In this document: piece after piece, positions 52,350 through 62,129 of the stretch
Position numbering within the stretch: position 1 is the first letter of the stretch
How the letters are laid out: each line of letters begins with the position of its first letter
Source: Clostridia bacterium
Lineage (GTDB): Bacteria > Bacillota > Clostridia > Oscillospirales > SIG627
Reading direction: 5' to 3'
Assembly: GCA_017440805.1 (NCBI GenBank)
Contig: JAFSGN010000022.1
Span: forward strand, 248,225-312,224
Length of the DNA: 64,000 nt
Notes under the pieces: generated by a model
The model's input: only the letters and a program-made list of their open reading frames with translations
Told to the model about the DNA's origin: nothing
Database searches by the model: none
Position numbers and translations under genes: made by a program

Positions 52350-54599
52350 TCACCCAAATATTGCGGTAAATAACACTGGCATAAACCACACTAACTGGTA
52401 ACAACATATATGCAGTGCATTAACACCCGGCATACATCCCCCGCCGATAAGTGAAAGAGCAATTACCATTACAAAGGCAACTATGACAGAAATAAATTTT
52501 GTCAAAATATTGAGGGAAACATTTTTTGCGATTTTATTGCAACACAAAATACCTCTGAGCAAATCAAATGCATTTCCTTTGCAGACCACACCGGCAGACA
52601 CATTATCATAAACCTCGTCTGCAGGCAACGGAAGTGTCGATTTAACTATCCGAACATAATATTCCTTGCGACGCAAAAGTTTTGTGAGCAATGCATCATC
52701 AATATTAGGGTCGCAGGACTTTATTCCTACACAAACACCTACTCCCGTAAGTCTTGAAAGCAGTTTTTCAAAACCACGGTATATTGAATATTTGATATAG
52801 AACTTGGCGGCAATGTTATCGCCTACAGTCATATACATTATGCGACCTACGGAATTTTCAAATGCGTCGTCTGTTGAATCTTTTACAAATCCGAAATTAT
52901 ACGCCAACATAAAACTTTTTTTGCCTATGTACACATCGTTTCCGTCTATGACAGTGCGTATTCCATCGGGTTCGATAGAAACAATTTCTACCGGCTGGAC
53001 ATCGTCCACCGCATTCTTTATATAATTCTCAAACACCGGTGCAAGAGGACCGCCCACCGTTTTAAAAATGCGTGCAGCATACATAATTGTATGGTCTATT
53101 CTGTGTTCACCGTAGGTTCTTACACTGTTAACCTTTATTCCGCCCGACGGAAAAACAACAGTATCGTTAAAGGATACAACATCTGCAACACTATACTCCT
53201 CAAAGGTGTTTCCGCCTATCATGGCACAACCTTTTCTGAACACCCTGAAACTTTCAACAAGGTATGGCAGGGTTATATACATAATTGAAGATACAGGAAG
53301 CATGGCAAGGCACAAAATTGCAAGAGCATTAAATGCCGCATTTAAGTCACCGCTCTGAACAAAAATTATAATTGAAAAAGCTATTGATGCTATGACTACA
53401 AGAGGAAGAATAATTTTGAAATTTCTATCCGACTCCGGTGCAGTATTTATATTTCTTACCGCATCATCGACAAATTTCGCCTTTTTGAATGAAAAAATTT
53501 CAGGGTCTTCGGGAAGGTATTCATCCAGTTCGTAAAGGTTTTCCTCGTGTTTGTCTCTTTTTTCGGCAACAAGTTTTTCACCGTCAGCCGAAAGAATTTT
53601 GAATGTAAGAAGATTTCTTCGGCTCTCCATGTAATTTTTCAGTAATGTAAACACACCGAAAAGGCAGCCAACAGATGAATAAAGCATTATTGTTTCGGGT
53701 GTGGAGGTAAAATATACCGCAACTGAATGCAAAGCACAGACTGTCATGGCAACCGCAGACAATGTATTGGAATTAGGTTTTCCGCGGAACATTGCTTTAA
53801 AACCATCTATAAAGTTTTCATAAATAAGTGCTGCCGAAATAACAAGAAGTTGTATATCAACCAAAACCAGAACAAGCCTCATTTTTGTCGGGTCAAGAAA
53901 AGCAGGACGCGGAATTGACGAGTTAAAAGAAAAACTTTCAATATACATCATTGCCAAAAATACAATTATTCCGCAGACTGTAAGCAAAAGAGAAAATTTG
54001 GCTGAAGAACGGTAATAATTTATAAACTGTTCTGCTTTTGACGGATCGGTATATTCGTCTATTTCAAATTGTTCTTCTTGGTCTTCTTCATCATCCTCGG
54101 TATCATTTGTATCATACGGATTGTATTCTGCGTCTGATAATCCGTCAATTGCTCCGTGGTCAACTTCACCGAATACAACTTTCATATCATCATCAGAATC
54201 CTGATTTAATTCATCACTGTCTTCCATTGCACGGATATCTTCATCGACCTGCAGGGTACTGCGTATTTTTCCGTTACGCCTTTTACTGCGTTTTTCATTT
54301 GAAACAGATTCTTCGTCATAAATACTTTCCGCACTCTGCTCGGGCATAACAACCTCTTGGGGAGGTGTACTTGTAATCCCGAAAACAGCAGTATCTTCGT
54401 GTTCGTTTTCTGCCGGTTCAACAATAAAATTATCAATATCCTTTGTTTGTCTTTCAGTCTTGCTTTCGTCAATCATTACATTATCAGCCGTATCTGATTC
54501 AGGCACGCCGTATTTCTTATCATATCCGTGAAAGAAATATGAGGGCGGCTTTTTCATTAGCCCCTTGGGGTCATTGGAGATTTTGTATGTATTTGCCAT
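52350..54599 (-). CDS. Degenerate P-type ATPase homologue with acidic N-terminus
   Basis: The 749-residue product keeps the plan of a P-type ATPase. An acidic disordered region (about 1-190) is followed by membrane helices 1-4, a short actuator-like loop, helices 5-6 with a Pro (LAMLPVSSIM), a large cytoplasmic part and two helices at the end. The catalytic block DVVSFNDTVVFPSG stands where active pumps have DKTGTLT: the phosphorylated Asp is Asn478. Nucleotide-domain pieces (GIRTVIDGNDVYIGKKSFM) and a phosphorylation-domain tail are still recognisable. It is therefore probably a non-pumping relative. ATG 54599 has AAAGGA about 12 nt upstream. Confidence 0.78.
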   Translation of the reverse strand: MANTYKISNDPKGLMKKPPSYFFHGYDKKYGVPESDTADNVMIDESKTERQTKDIDNFIVEPAENEHEDTAVFGITSTPPQEVVMPEQSAESIYDEESVSNEKRSKRRNGKIRSTLQVDEDIRAMEDSDELNQDSDDDMKVVFGEVDHGAIDGLSDAEYNPYDTNDTEDDEEDQEEQFEIDEYTDPSKAEQFINYYRSSAKFSLLLTVCGIIVFLAMMYIESFSFNSSIPRPAFLDPTKMRLVLVLVDIQLLVISAALIYENFIDGFKAMFRGKPNSNTLSAVAMTVCALHSVAVYFTSTPETIMLYSSVGCLFGVFTLLKNYMESRRNLLTFKILSADGEKLVAEKRDKHEENLYELDEYLPEDPEIFSFKKAKFVDDAVRNINTAPESDRNFKIILPLVVIASIAFSIIIFVQSGDLNAAFNALAILCLAMLPVSSIMYITLPYLVESFRVFRKGCAMIGGNTFEEYSVADVVSFNDTVVFPSGGIKVNSVRTYGEHRIDHTIMYAARIFKTVGGPLAPVFENYIKNAVDDVQPVEIVSIEPDGIRTVIDGNDVYIGKKSFMLAYNFGFVKDSTDDAFENSVGRIMYMTVGDNIAAKFYIKYSIYRGFEKLLSRLTGVGVCVGIKSCDPNIDDALLTKLLRRKEYYVRIVKSTLPLPADEVYDNVSAGVVCKGNAFDLLRGILCCNKIAKNVSLNILTKFISVIVAFVMVIALSLIGGGCMPGVNALHICCYQLVWFMPVLFTAIFG

Positions 54600-54765
54600 A
54601 TTTCTGACTGTTCCTTTCCGTGCCTCACGGCACAAACCGTAAAACTGAAATAAACTGCTTCATGGGTAGACCGTATATTATTTCAGGTAAACCCGAAAGA
54701 ATAAACAATGATGTAAAATGTTTTTTCAGATTTCTGTTTCTGATTTCTGATATACCTTATAGTTA

Positions 54766-55635
54766 TCAATTGCTGTTTCGTCCGCTTATTGCACGATAGA
54801 GGACTGCCGCAGCGGCACATGATACATTAAGTGAATTCACCTTACCTCTCATCGGCAGGGAAATAATATAATCGGAATTTTTCAAAACCTGTTTTGAAAT
54901 ACCGTTTTCTTCGCTTCCGAGGATTATACAAAGAGGAATATCATAATCCACACTGTTGTAGTCGGTTCCACCTGCTTCGCAGGACATAATCCACAGTCCT
55001 TTTTTCTTCAATTCCTCTATGGTGGCATTGATATTTGTAACCTTAGCCACCGCCATATGCTCTATTGCACCAGCCGATGCCTTTGCAACCGCGGGACTCA
55101 ACCCCACGCTTCTTCTCTTTGGTATTATTACCCCGTGTACTCCGGCACCCTCACAACACCGTATAAGCGAGCCGAGATTATTAGGGTCGCATATTTCATC
55201 CGCTATTACAACAAAAGGCTTTTCACCTCTCTGAGTTGCTATCTCAAGGATTTCGTCAACTGTTGAGTAACCTTTAAACGCCGCCATAGCCACAATTCCC
55301 TGATGGGAAGTGAATCCGGAAAGCGCGTCAAGTTTACTTTTTTCGGTTTCAATTATCGGTATTCCTCTTGAAATAGCCTCTGCCGCCAATGCCACAATTG
55401 AACCCTCGCGTTCTCCTTGCTGAGTATATATCTTATCAATTGTGCGTCCGCTTTTAAGAAGTTCCCGAACAGCGTTACGACCTGCAACAATACCGCTGTC
55501 GACCAGTTCATCTCCGCTTTTTTCAAAGCCTTCTCTTGTGGGATGTTTACGGTATTCCGTTTTTTTTCTGTCGGAAAAATCTCTGCCGTGCTGCTTTGAA
55601 TTTTTTGCATATTTTGCCGTATTTTTGTTATTCAT
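54766..55635 (-). CDS. rlmB: 23S rRNA (guanosine-2'-O)-methyltransferase, RlmB/SpoU family
   Basis: RlmB methylates the ribose of G2251 in 23S rRNA. The 289-residue product has a Lys/Arg-rich tail at its N-terminus (about 1-50) and then the substrate-binding domain and SpoU fold. The SpoU motifs are ADEICDPNNLGSLIRCCEGAGVHG, IILGSEENGIS and SLPMRGKVNSLNVSCAAAAVLY, the last with the knotted fold. ATG 55635 overlaps the dapB stop in the form ATGA, so translation is coupled. The N-terminal extension is longer than in E. coli. Confidence 0.94.
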   Translation of the reverse strand: MNNKNTAKYAKNSKQHGRDFSDRKKTEYRKHPTREGFEKSGDELVDSGIVAGRNAVRELLKSGRTIDKIYTQQGEREGSIVALAAEAISRGIPIIETEKSKLDALSGFTSHQGIVAMAAFKGYSTVDEILEIATQRGEKPFVVIADEICDPNNLGSLIRCCEGAGVHGVIIPKRRSVGLSPAVAKASAGAIEHMAVAKVTNINATIEELKKKGLWIMSCEAGGTDYNSVDYDIPLCIILGSEENGISKQVLKNSDYIISLPMRGKVNSLNVSCAAAAVLYRAISGRNSN

Positions 55636-56390
55636 ATTTCTCCAATCAGATTCTTCATATTATACATTCCGCAAGGTTTATCCTTGAGAAATTCGGCTGC
55701 CCGTATAGCACCCATTGCAAAAACCTCACGAGATGCCGCATGATGTGAAAGGGTTATAACCTCATTATATCCCGCGAAAATAACATCGTGTTCTCCTACG
55801 ATTGTTCCTCCCCTTATTGAAGAAAAACCGATTTCGGATTTACTTCTCTCTTCTCTGCGGCAGGAACGGTCAAAAACATATTGCGGTTTTTCGTCAAACA
55901 CCTCTGATATTCCGTCTGCAATCATAAGTGCCGTACCGCTCGGTGCATCCAGTTTTTTGTTGTGGTGTTTTTCCACTATCTCAATGTCAAAACTCTCTCC
56001 CAGAAGTGTTGCCGCTTTTTTTGCAAGTTCGGTTATAAGATTAATGCCTATAGACATATTGTACGAGTAAAATACGGGTATCTTTTCTGCCGCAAGAAAA
56101 ATCTTCTTCTTTTCTTCCTCGGTATGTCCGGTTGTCGAAATAACACAGGGAAGATTGTTTGCAACCGCAAATTGTAAAAGACTCTCGGTGAGAAGATGAT
56201 TGGAAAAATCAACAATAACACCGTCGGGATTTGAAATATCATCTACCGACCTAACGAGAGGATACGGATACGACTCGTCGTTTGCAATATCAACCCCGCA
56301 GGTTATATTAAATTCTTCCAGTTCCGATACTTTGGAGGTTATAAATCTTCCCATTCTTCCCAAAGCACCTGTAAGTATAATATTTGTCAT
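55632..56390 (-). CDS. dapB: 4-hydroxy-tetrahydrodipicolinate reductase
   Basis: DapB reduces the product of DapA in lysine and diaminopimelate synthesis, the source of cell wall peptide and, in spore formers, dipicolinate. The 252-residue product has the nucleotide loop GALGRMGRFI and the catalytic block EKHHNKKLDAPSGTALMIAD. ATG 56390 with GAAAGG 8 nt upstream is preferred to an upstream TTG. It follows dapA by 22 bp. Confidence 0.96.
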   Translation of the reverse strand: MTNIILTGALGRMGRFITSKVSELEEFNITCGVDIANDESYPYPLVRSVDDISNPDGVIVDFSNHLLTESLLQFAVANNLPCVISTTGHTEEEKKKIFLAAEKIPVFYSYNMSIGINLITELAKKAATLLGESFDIEIVEKHHNKKLDAPSGTALMIADGISEVFDEKPQYVFDRSCRREERSKSEIGFSSIRGGTIVGEHDVIFAGYNEVITLSHHAASREVFAMGAIRAAEFLKDKPCGMYNMKNLIGEI

Positions 56391-56412
56391 TATTATGCCT
56401 TTCAAATATGTA

Positions 56413-57297
56413 TCAGATTATATTCAGTTCTTTCATTATGCTCTTAAGTTTTTCATAATTCTTTTCTTCAATCTCGTAAAGAGGCAGACGGAGTTCTCCG
56501 TTGCAATATCCCATAATCTGCATTGCTGCCTTTACGGGAATGGGATTCACCTCACAGAACAAAGCCGAAATAAGTTCATGATATTTCAACTGGAGTTTCA
56601 GACTTTCTTTTGTCTGTCCCTTATCATACAACTCACAAATATCGTGAACCTGCTTTGGAATAAGATGAGAAAGTACCGAAATGACACCCTGTCCTCCCAG
56701 AGACATAACAGGTACTATCTGGTCGTCGTTACCGGAATAAAGGTTAATCTGGTCTCCGCACAAAGCCATTGTATGTGCTATGGCAGACATATCTCCGCCT
56801 GCTTCCTTTATACCCGATATGTTAGGATGCTTGGCAAGTTCTGCGTATGTTTCAGGTTTAATGCACAAGCCTGTACGAGAGGGAACATTATAAACAATTA
56901 TAGGCTTATCAACATTATCTGCAACTTTATAGAAATGCTTGACAAGACCTCTCTGTGTTGTTTTATTGTAATACGGAGTTACCATAAGAAGTGCGTCTGC
57001 ACCTATTTCACATGCTCTTTTGGAAAGTGATACTGCATATTCGGTATCATTGCTTCCTGTACCGCAAAGTACAGGAACACGGCCTGCAGTATGCTTGATG
57101 CAAAACTCCATGACATCCATGTGTTCCTGGTCATTCAAGGTGGAGGGTTCACCTGTTGTTCCGCAAACTACAAGTGCATCAATTCCTCCGTTGATTTGAA
57201 AGTCTATAAGACGGGCAAAGGATTCATAATCTACCTTGCCATCCTTAAAAGGTGTTATAAGCGCTGTGGCTGCTCCGCGAAAAACCGGTTTTTTCAT
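56413..57297 (-). CDS. dapA: 4-hydroxy-tetrahydrodipicolinate synthase
   Basis: DapA condenses pyruvate with aspartate semialdehyde. The 294-residue TIM barrel has ATALITPFKDG near the start, the Tyr in YYNKTTQRG and YNVPSRTG, the Schiff-base Lys in ISGIKEAGGDMSA and GNDDQIVPVMSLGG. The frame is open to 57369, but ATG 57297 with AAAGGA upstream gives the usual start. dapA is the first gene of dapA-dapB-rlmB, from the promoter at 57422-57450. Confidence 0.96.
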   Translation of the reverse strand: MKKPVFRGAATALITPFKDGKVDYESFARLIDFQINGGIDALVVCGTTGEPSTLNDQEHMDVMEFCIKHTAGRVPVLCGTGSNDTEYAVSLSKRACEIGADALLMVTPYYNKTTQRGLVKHFYKVADNVDKPIIVYNVPSRTGLCIKPETYAELAKHPNISGIKEAGGDMSAIAHTMALCGDQINLYSGNDDQIVPVMSLGGQGVISVLSHLIPKQVHDICELYDKGQTKESLKLQLKYHELISALFCEVNPIPVKAAMQIMGYCNGELRLPLYEIEEKNYEKLKSIMKELNII

Positions 57298-57421
57298 AAT
57301 ACATATGTCCTTTCTGTTTGGAATGATATGACTGCATACAAAATATGCGAAAAAATTGAAATATAACAAAAAAACAGTTGAAAATTAATCTCACTTGGTG
57401 TATAATATAATCAATATATAT

Positions 57422-57450
57422 ATTTTATCACTATTTTTCTTTTTTGTCAA
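57422..57450 (-). promoter_or_regulatory. Promoter of dapA-dapB-rlmB
   Basis: On the minus strand TTGACA (57445-57450) and TAAAAT (57422-57427) lie 17 bp apart. Transcription starts about 118 bp before the dapA ATG. Confidence 0.72.
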
Positions 57451-57528
57451 ATGGTTTTTTTGATATTTGACACATATTTTTTTCAACAACCTGATATTTT
57501 ATTATTTTGCATCGGAAAGGATATAATT

Positions 57529-58557
57529 TTGGACTTTCTTAAACGCTCTACTTATAACTATCTTTTACCTGAAGAACTCATTGCGCAGGAACCGGTCGAA
57601 CCCCGTGATTCATCCAGGCTCATGGTGTGCTGCAACGAAAAAATTGAACACAGGTGTTTCCGCGATATTACCGAATATCTCCATCCGGGAGATTTGTTGA
57701 TTGTAAACAACTCAAAAGTTATTCCTGCAAGGCTCTGGGCTAAGAGAGAAAACGGCTCGCTTATCGAAGTAGTTCTTCTTGAACAAAAAAACACCGGTGT
57801 TTGGGAAGCACTCACCCGCCCCGGCAAAAAAACCAGACCGGGAACCACCCTTGATTTTGGCGAATTGCTCAAGGGTGAAGTAATCGATATTACAGATGGC
57901 GGAAACAGAATAATAAAATTTGATTATGACACTTCAAAAACATTTTTTGAAGTGTTGGACAAAGTTGGAAATATGCCGCTTCCGCCGTACATACACAAAA
58001 AATTAGCTGATAAAAACCGTTACCAGACAGTCTATGCGAAAACCGAGGGCTCTGCTGCCGCTCCCACCGCCGGTCTGCATTTCACACCCGAACTTTTGGA
58101 AAAAATAAAAAGCATGGGGGTTAATATTGCTCCCGTAATGCTTCATGTAGGACTGGGCACTTTCAGACCTGTCAAATCGGAGGACCTTTTATCCCATAAA
58201 ATGCATTCTGAATATTACAGTATTTCAGAAGAAACTGCCAACCTCATAAATCAGACAAAGGCGTCGGGAAACCGGGTAATCTGTGTGGGCACGACCTCTT
58301 TCCGCACGCTTGAGGGAGCATACCGTAAAGAAGGTTGTATAAAATCATCATCGGGATATACGGATATTTTTATTTACCCGGGCAAAGAAATCAATGTGGT
58401 CGATTGCCTTATAACCAATTTCCATCTTCCGGAAAGTACACTTATTATGCTTGTTTGTGCTCTGTACGGATACGATAACACCATGGAGGCATACAGACAA
58501 GCCATTGAAAACAAATATCGTTTCTTCTCCTTCGGTGACGCGATGTTCATTCAATGA
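57529..58557 (+). CDS. queA: S-adenosylmethionine:tRNA ribosyltransferase-isomerase
   Basis: QueA moves the ribosyl part of S-adenosylmethionine to preQ1 in tRNA to make epoxyqueuosine. The 342-residue product has [40 protein letters not shown] and [18 protein letters not shown] as family blocks. TTG 57529 with GGAAAGG 8 nt upstream is the better start; an ATG 78 bp upstream (57451) would add an unusual hydrophobic tail. The stop codon lies in a hairpin, followed by the repeat described next. No tgt is adjacent. Confidence 0.93.
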   Translation: MDFLKRSTYNYLLPEELIAQEPVEPRDSSRLMVCCNEKIEHRCFRDITEYLHPGDLLIVNNSKVIPARLWAKRENGSLIEVVLLEQKNTGVWEALTRPGKKTRPGTTLDFGELLKGEVIDITDGGNRIIKFDYDTSKTFFEVLDKVGNMPLPPYIHKKLADKNRYQTVYAKTEGSAAAPTAGLHFTPELLEKIKSMGVNIAPVMLHVGLGTFRPVKSEDLLSHKMHSEYYSISEETANLINQTKASGNRVICVGTTSFRTLEGAYRKEGCIKSSSGYTDIFIYPGKEINVVDCLITNFHLPESTLIMLVCALYGYDNTMEAYRQAIENKYRFFSFGDAMFIQ

Positions 58558-58625
58558 TGAAATCATAGAATGAACAAGTGAAGAGGTAATGACGATTTTC
58601 GCTTTAGCGAAAATCAACCTCACTT
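58545..58625 (+). repeat. Second hairpin repeat, related to the metK-leader array
   Basis: A first palindrome GTTCATTC/GAATGAAC (58545-58575) includes the queA stop. Next, AAGTGAAGAGGT (58576-58587) pairs loosely with ACCTCACTT (58617-58625) around a perfect 9-bp stem GATTTTCGC/GCGAAAATC with loop TTTA (58594-58615). The AAGTGAAG element is the linker of the array at 354-629. No U run follows the stems. Confidence 0.6.
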
Positions 58626-58689
58626 ATTCCCTATTCCTTCTTACTCTCCGCACATACCCGGTATACAACTTTTAACACACAGGTGAATC

Positions 58690-59607
58690 ATGAACAAAGC
58701 GATAATTATTGCGGGACCGACAGCAAGCGGAAAAACCGCTTTATCTATAGAAATCTGCAAAAAATTCAATGGTGAAGTTATTTCTGCCGACTCAATGCAA
58801 ATATACAAAGGCATGGACATTGCCACGGCAAAGCCCACATCTGATGAAATGTGCGGTATTCCGCATCATCTCATGAGTATCGCTGACCCCAGCGAACTGT
58901 TCAGTGTTGCAAAATTTAAAACTCTTGCAGAAGACGCCATTGAAGATATTCTATCAAGAGGCAAATTGCCTGTAATTGTCGGCGGGACAGGACTATATAT
59001 TGACAGTCTTATCAATAATACGCGTTTCGGAGAATTCGACGGAGATGACAAATACCGTGAGCAATTGCGACTGATTGCCGAAAAGAACGGAAATGCTTTT
59101 CTGTGGAACATGTTGATGGAAGCAGACGAACCTACTGCCTCAAGAGTAAATCCCAACGACTTGAAAAGAGTTATACGGGCATTGGAAGTATACCACTGTA
59201 CAGGTAAGAGAATGTCCGAATATGATGCGGTATCCCATACAGAAAAAAGCAAATATGATTATCTGTTTTTAGGATTGTTCTTTGAAGACAGAAGTATACT
59301 CTACGACAGAATAAACAAAAGAGTTGACAAAATGTTTGAGTGCGGTCTTGTTCAGGAAGCACAACGGGAATTGAATAAAAACATTTCTTCAACAGCGCGC
59401 CAGGCAATAGGCTACAAGGAACTCATCCCGTATTTTAAAGGTCATTCCACCCTTGAAGAAGTTTCAGAATCACTGAAAAAAGCAACAAGAAATTACGCAA
59501 AACGCCAACTCACATGGTTCAGAAGATATGAAAACATCGTCAAAATATTTCCTGACAAAAACCAACTGCAAAACTCGGAAGAAATTATAAGGAGTTTTTT
59601 AAATTGA
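58690..59607 (+). CDS. miaA: tRNA dimethylallyltransferase
   Basis: MiaA adds the isopentenyl group to A37 of tRNAs that read UNN codons. The 305-residue product has the Walker A IIAGPTASGKTALS at the start, DSMQIYKGMDIATAKPT, PVIVGGTGLYIDSL and RQAIGYKELIPYF. AGGTGA lies before the ATG. Its stop TGA overlaps the TTG of the next gene, so the two are coupled. Confidence 0.96.
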   Translation: MNKAIIIAGPTASGKTALSIEICKKFNGEVISADSMQIYKGMDIATAKPTSDEMCGIPHHLMSIADPSELFSVAKFKTLAEDAIEDILSRGKLPVIVGGTGLYIDSLINNTRFGEFDGDDKYREQLRLIAEKNGNAFLWNMLMEADEPTASRVNPNDLKRVIRALEVYHCTGKRMSEYDAVSHTEKSKYDYLFLGLFFEDRSILYDRINKRVDKMFECGLVQEAQRELNKNISSTARQAIGYKELIPYFKGHSTLEEVSESLKKATRNYAKRQLTWFRRYENIVKIFPDKNQLQNSEEIIRSFLN

Positions 59608-60875
59608 GATTATCAAAATTCACGGTAAATATTATTTCCTTTCTGATTACCATTGGTACGGTACTCTACATCGGAATATGGTTTATGCGTACTTTTAAAA
59701 GCGATGTGGGTGTTGAATATGCGGGCATTTCAACAGTGGAGCAGAAGCTTAATGCCGACGGATACATTATCCGAAACGAAGAGGTGCTGACACTGCCGGA
59801 TAACGGAGTTGTATATTATATTGCAGACGAGTTGGAAAAGGTTTCTAAAAACTCTGTTGTTGCAAATATTTATGCTTCGGAAAGATTTGCAGACACACAG
59901 GCACAAATCATTGAAATTGACAGAAAAATCAAAGTTCTGGAAAGCAGTCGGATTGATAAAAACTTTGTTATTACAAACATGGCAAAAATTGATAATCAGA
60001 TATCAGAATCTATCATACGGCTGAAAAATAACGCACTTAGCCGAAATTATAAAATTACCGTTCAAAACGGCGACGAACTTTTAACAATTCTTAACAAACG
60101 ACAGTTGATAGCACAAAAATCAGATGGATTTGACGATAAAATAGCACAATTGGAAAACCAAAGGACAAATCTTTCTCACTCTCTTACAGGATTGAAAAGC
60201 AGCATTGTTACCAACACCGGAGGATACTTTTCAACCGCAGTAGACGGCTACGAAAACATTTTTACATCAGAGCAGGTCGAAAATATGACCGTGGACTCCT
60301 TTAACAAATTGATTACTTCACAGCCGGATGAATCTCTCAAAACGAATCATGCCGGAAAGATTATAAAAGACTTTTTGTGGTATATTTTATGCTCTGTGGA
60401 TAAAAGTTTATGCACCGAATTTTCGGAAGGCGAAACATACGATATTATCTTCCCGCACTCCTCAGACACAAGAATACAATTTGTTCTGGACAAAAAACTC
60501 ACCCAAACAAATCTGCCCAATGCCGTTTTAGTTTTCTCCACACTCGAAGAACCTAAAAACTTTGATTTTTCAAGGCTCCAGGAACTTCAGATAATAAAAA
60601 AGAGTTACAGCGGATTAAAAATCCCGAAAAATGCCCTGCGTATACAGGACAAGTTTGAGGGAGTGTTTGTATTAAGCGGAAATGAGGTAAAATTCAAGCG
60701 TATACACCGCATTTTTGAATCTGACAGTTTCTATCTTGCGGATTTGAACGACCCGTTAAGTTCAGGGGAATATTTAAACAACGAACAAGAAAATAACACC
60801 TACAGTTATCTTTCTCTTTATGACGCCGTTATAACAGAGGGTAAAGAATTATACGATGGAAAGGTAGTAAAATAA
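59604..60875 (+). CDS. HlyD-like membrane-fusion protein of the division cluster
   Basis: The 423-residue product has one N-terminal membrane helix (VNIISFLITIGTVLYIGIWFM) and a helical middle (about 100-200). Beta-rich parts follow, with EGETYDIIFPHS and GLKIPKNALRIQDKFEGVFVLSGNEVKFKRI, which resemble the beta barrel and membrane-proximal parts of HlyD-type adaptors. There is no transporter next to it. It starts with TTG 59604, in the overlap with miaA, after AAGGAG. A similar gene seems to stand before ylmE in other Clostridia, so a link with cell division or wall is possible. Confidence 0.78.
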   Translation: MRLSKFTVNIISFLITIGTVLYIGIWFMRTFKSDVGVEYAGISTVEQKLNADGYIIRNEEVLTLPDNGVVYYIADELEKVSKNSVVANIYASERFADTQAQIIEIDRKIKVLESSRIDKNFVITNMAKIDNQISESIIRLKNNALSRNYKITVQNGDELLTILNKRQLIAQKSDGFDDKIAQLENQRTNLSHSLTGLKSSIVTNTGGYFSTAVDGYENIFTSEQVENMTVDSFNKLITSQPDESLKTNHAGKIIKDFLWYILCSVDKSLCTEFSEGETYDIIFPHSSDTRIQFVLDKKLTQTNLPNAVLVFSTLEEPKNFDFSRLQELQIIKKSYSGLKIPKNALRIQDKFEGVFVLSGNEVKFKRIHRIFESDSFYLADLNDPLSSGEYLNNEQENNTYSYLSLYDAVITEGKELYDGKVVK

Positions 60876-61576
60876 TGACACTTGATGAACAAAAAAAGTT
60901 TATATCGGACAATATCAAGCGTATAAAATCCGAAATCGGAAACAGAGATGTAACATTACTTGCAGCAACCAAAACCCAGTCGGCAGAACTTATCAACTAT
61001 GCTATTGACTGTGGTATAACTCACATTGGTGAAAACAGGGTTCAGGAGTTGCTTGACAAATACGACGATATTGTAAAAGACAATGTTACAATACACTTCA
61101 TCGGGGCACTGCAGACAAACAAGGTGAAGTACATCGTAGATAAGGTTTCTATGATTCAATCGGTTGACCGTATTTCTCTTGCTGAGGAAATTGACAAACG
61201 CTGTAAAGCCATTGGTAAGGTCATGGATGTTTTGGTGGAAGTAAATATCGGTGAAGAAGAGTCAAAGTCAGGCGTTGACACAAATAATCTTGAAAACATG
61301 TTAACCGAAATTTCAAAATTCAGAAACATATCAGTAAAAGGTTTGATGTTTATACCACCTATTTTTAAAAATATTAATGAACAAACCTTTTATTTGGAGA
61401 AAATTAAGAGTTTATTTATTGACATACGGTCGAAAAATATAGATAATATATGTATTAGTACACTTTCCTTCGGAATGTCCAATGATTATATTGCTTCTAT
61501 GGAATACGGCTCAACCATGATTCGGATTGGGTCAGGCATTTTTGGCAACCGATACTATCCACAAAAAAATAATTAA
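60875..61576 (+). CDS. ylmE: YggS/YlmE family PLP-binding protein
   Basis: The 233-residue product binds pyridoxal phosphate and helps keep the PLP pool and amino acids in balance. The PLP Lys lies in TLLAATKTQSAELI, and HIGENRVQELLDK and LSFGMSNDYIASMEYGSTMIRIGSGIFG are family marks. The ATG overlaps the last base of the previous stop. In Firmicutes ylmE belongs to the ylm cluster next to sepF. Confidence 0.95.
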   Translation: MTLDEQKKFISDNIKRIKSEIGNRDVTLLAATKTQSAELINYAIDCGITHIGENRVQELLDKYDDIVKDNVTIHFIGALQTNKVKYIVDKVSMIQSVDRISLAEEIDKRCKAIGKVMDVLVEVNIGEEESKSGVDTNNLENMLTEISKFRNISVKGLMFIPPIFKNINEQTFYLEKIKSLFIDIRSKNIDNICISTLSFGMSNDYIASMEYGSTMIRIGSGIFGNRYYPQKNN

Positions 61577-61590
61577 ACGGAGGAATAAAC

Positions 61591-62070
61591 ATGGATTTTT
61601 TAAAGAAAATGCAGTCTATGATTTACAACACTGACAGCGAGGTAGAGGACGAAACAGATACATACGGCGGTGACATATACGGCGACGCAGAACAAGACCC
61701 CCGTGCTTTGGGCACCAACAACGCAACCCGCTCATTCAGTGACAATATATCAGCGGAGGATATTCGTTCTTCCTCCAATGTAAGTGTGACAAGTGGTTCT
61801 TCAATTGAGATGAAAGTTATTCGTCCTGAAAAACTGGACAGCGTTACACAAATTGCAGACTATCTTACATCGGGAAACACTGTTCTTCTCAACCTTGAAG
61901 CAACAAATAAAGAAACCGCACGCCGTCTCCTTGACTTTCTCAACGGTGTTGCTTATGCAGTCGGCGGAAAACTCAAAAAGGTTGCTAACAGCACTTTTGT
62001 AATAACACCTGCAAATGTGTCAATATCCGGCGGTCAGACCTCAGACACTTCTGACCACGACTCTATCTGA
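61591..62070 (+). CDS. sepF: Cell division protein SepF
   Basis: SepF bundles FtsZ and ties the Z ring to the membrane. The 159-residue product starts with a short amphipathic helix (MDFLKKMQSMIYN) for membrane contact, an acidic/Ser-rich linker, and the SepF domain IRPEKLDSVTQIADYLTSGNTVLLNLE with RRLLDFLNGVAYAVGGKLKKV. It lies in the normal order ylmE-sepF-ylmG. Confidence 0.96.
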   Translation: MDFLKKMQSMIYNTDSEVEDETDTYGGDIYGDAEQDPRALGTNNATRSFSDNISAEDIRSSSNVSVTSGSSIEMKVIRPEKLDSVTQIADYLTSGNTVLLNLEATNKETARRLLDFLNGVAYAVGGKLKKVANSTFVITPANVSISGGQTSDTSDHDSI

Positions 62071-62129
62071 GCCATCAACGACTCCGGTCCGGATAATTTC
62101 TTTTATCATTTTAAACTAAAGGCGGTTTA

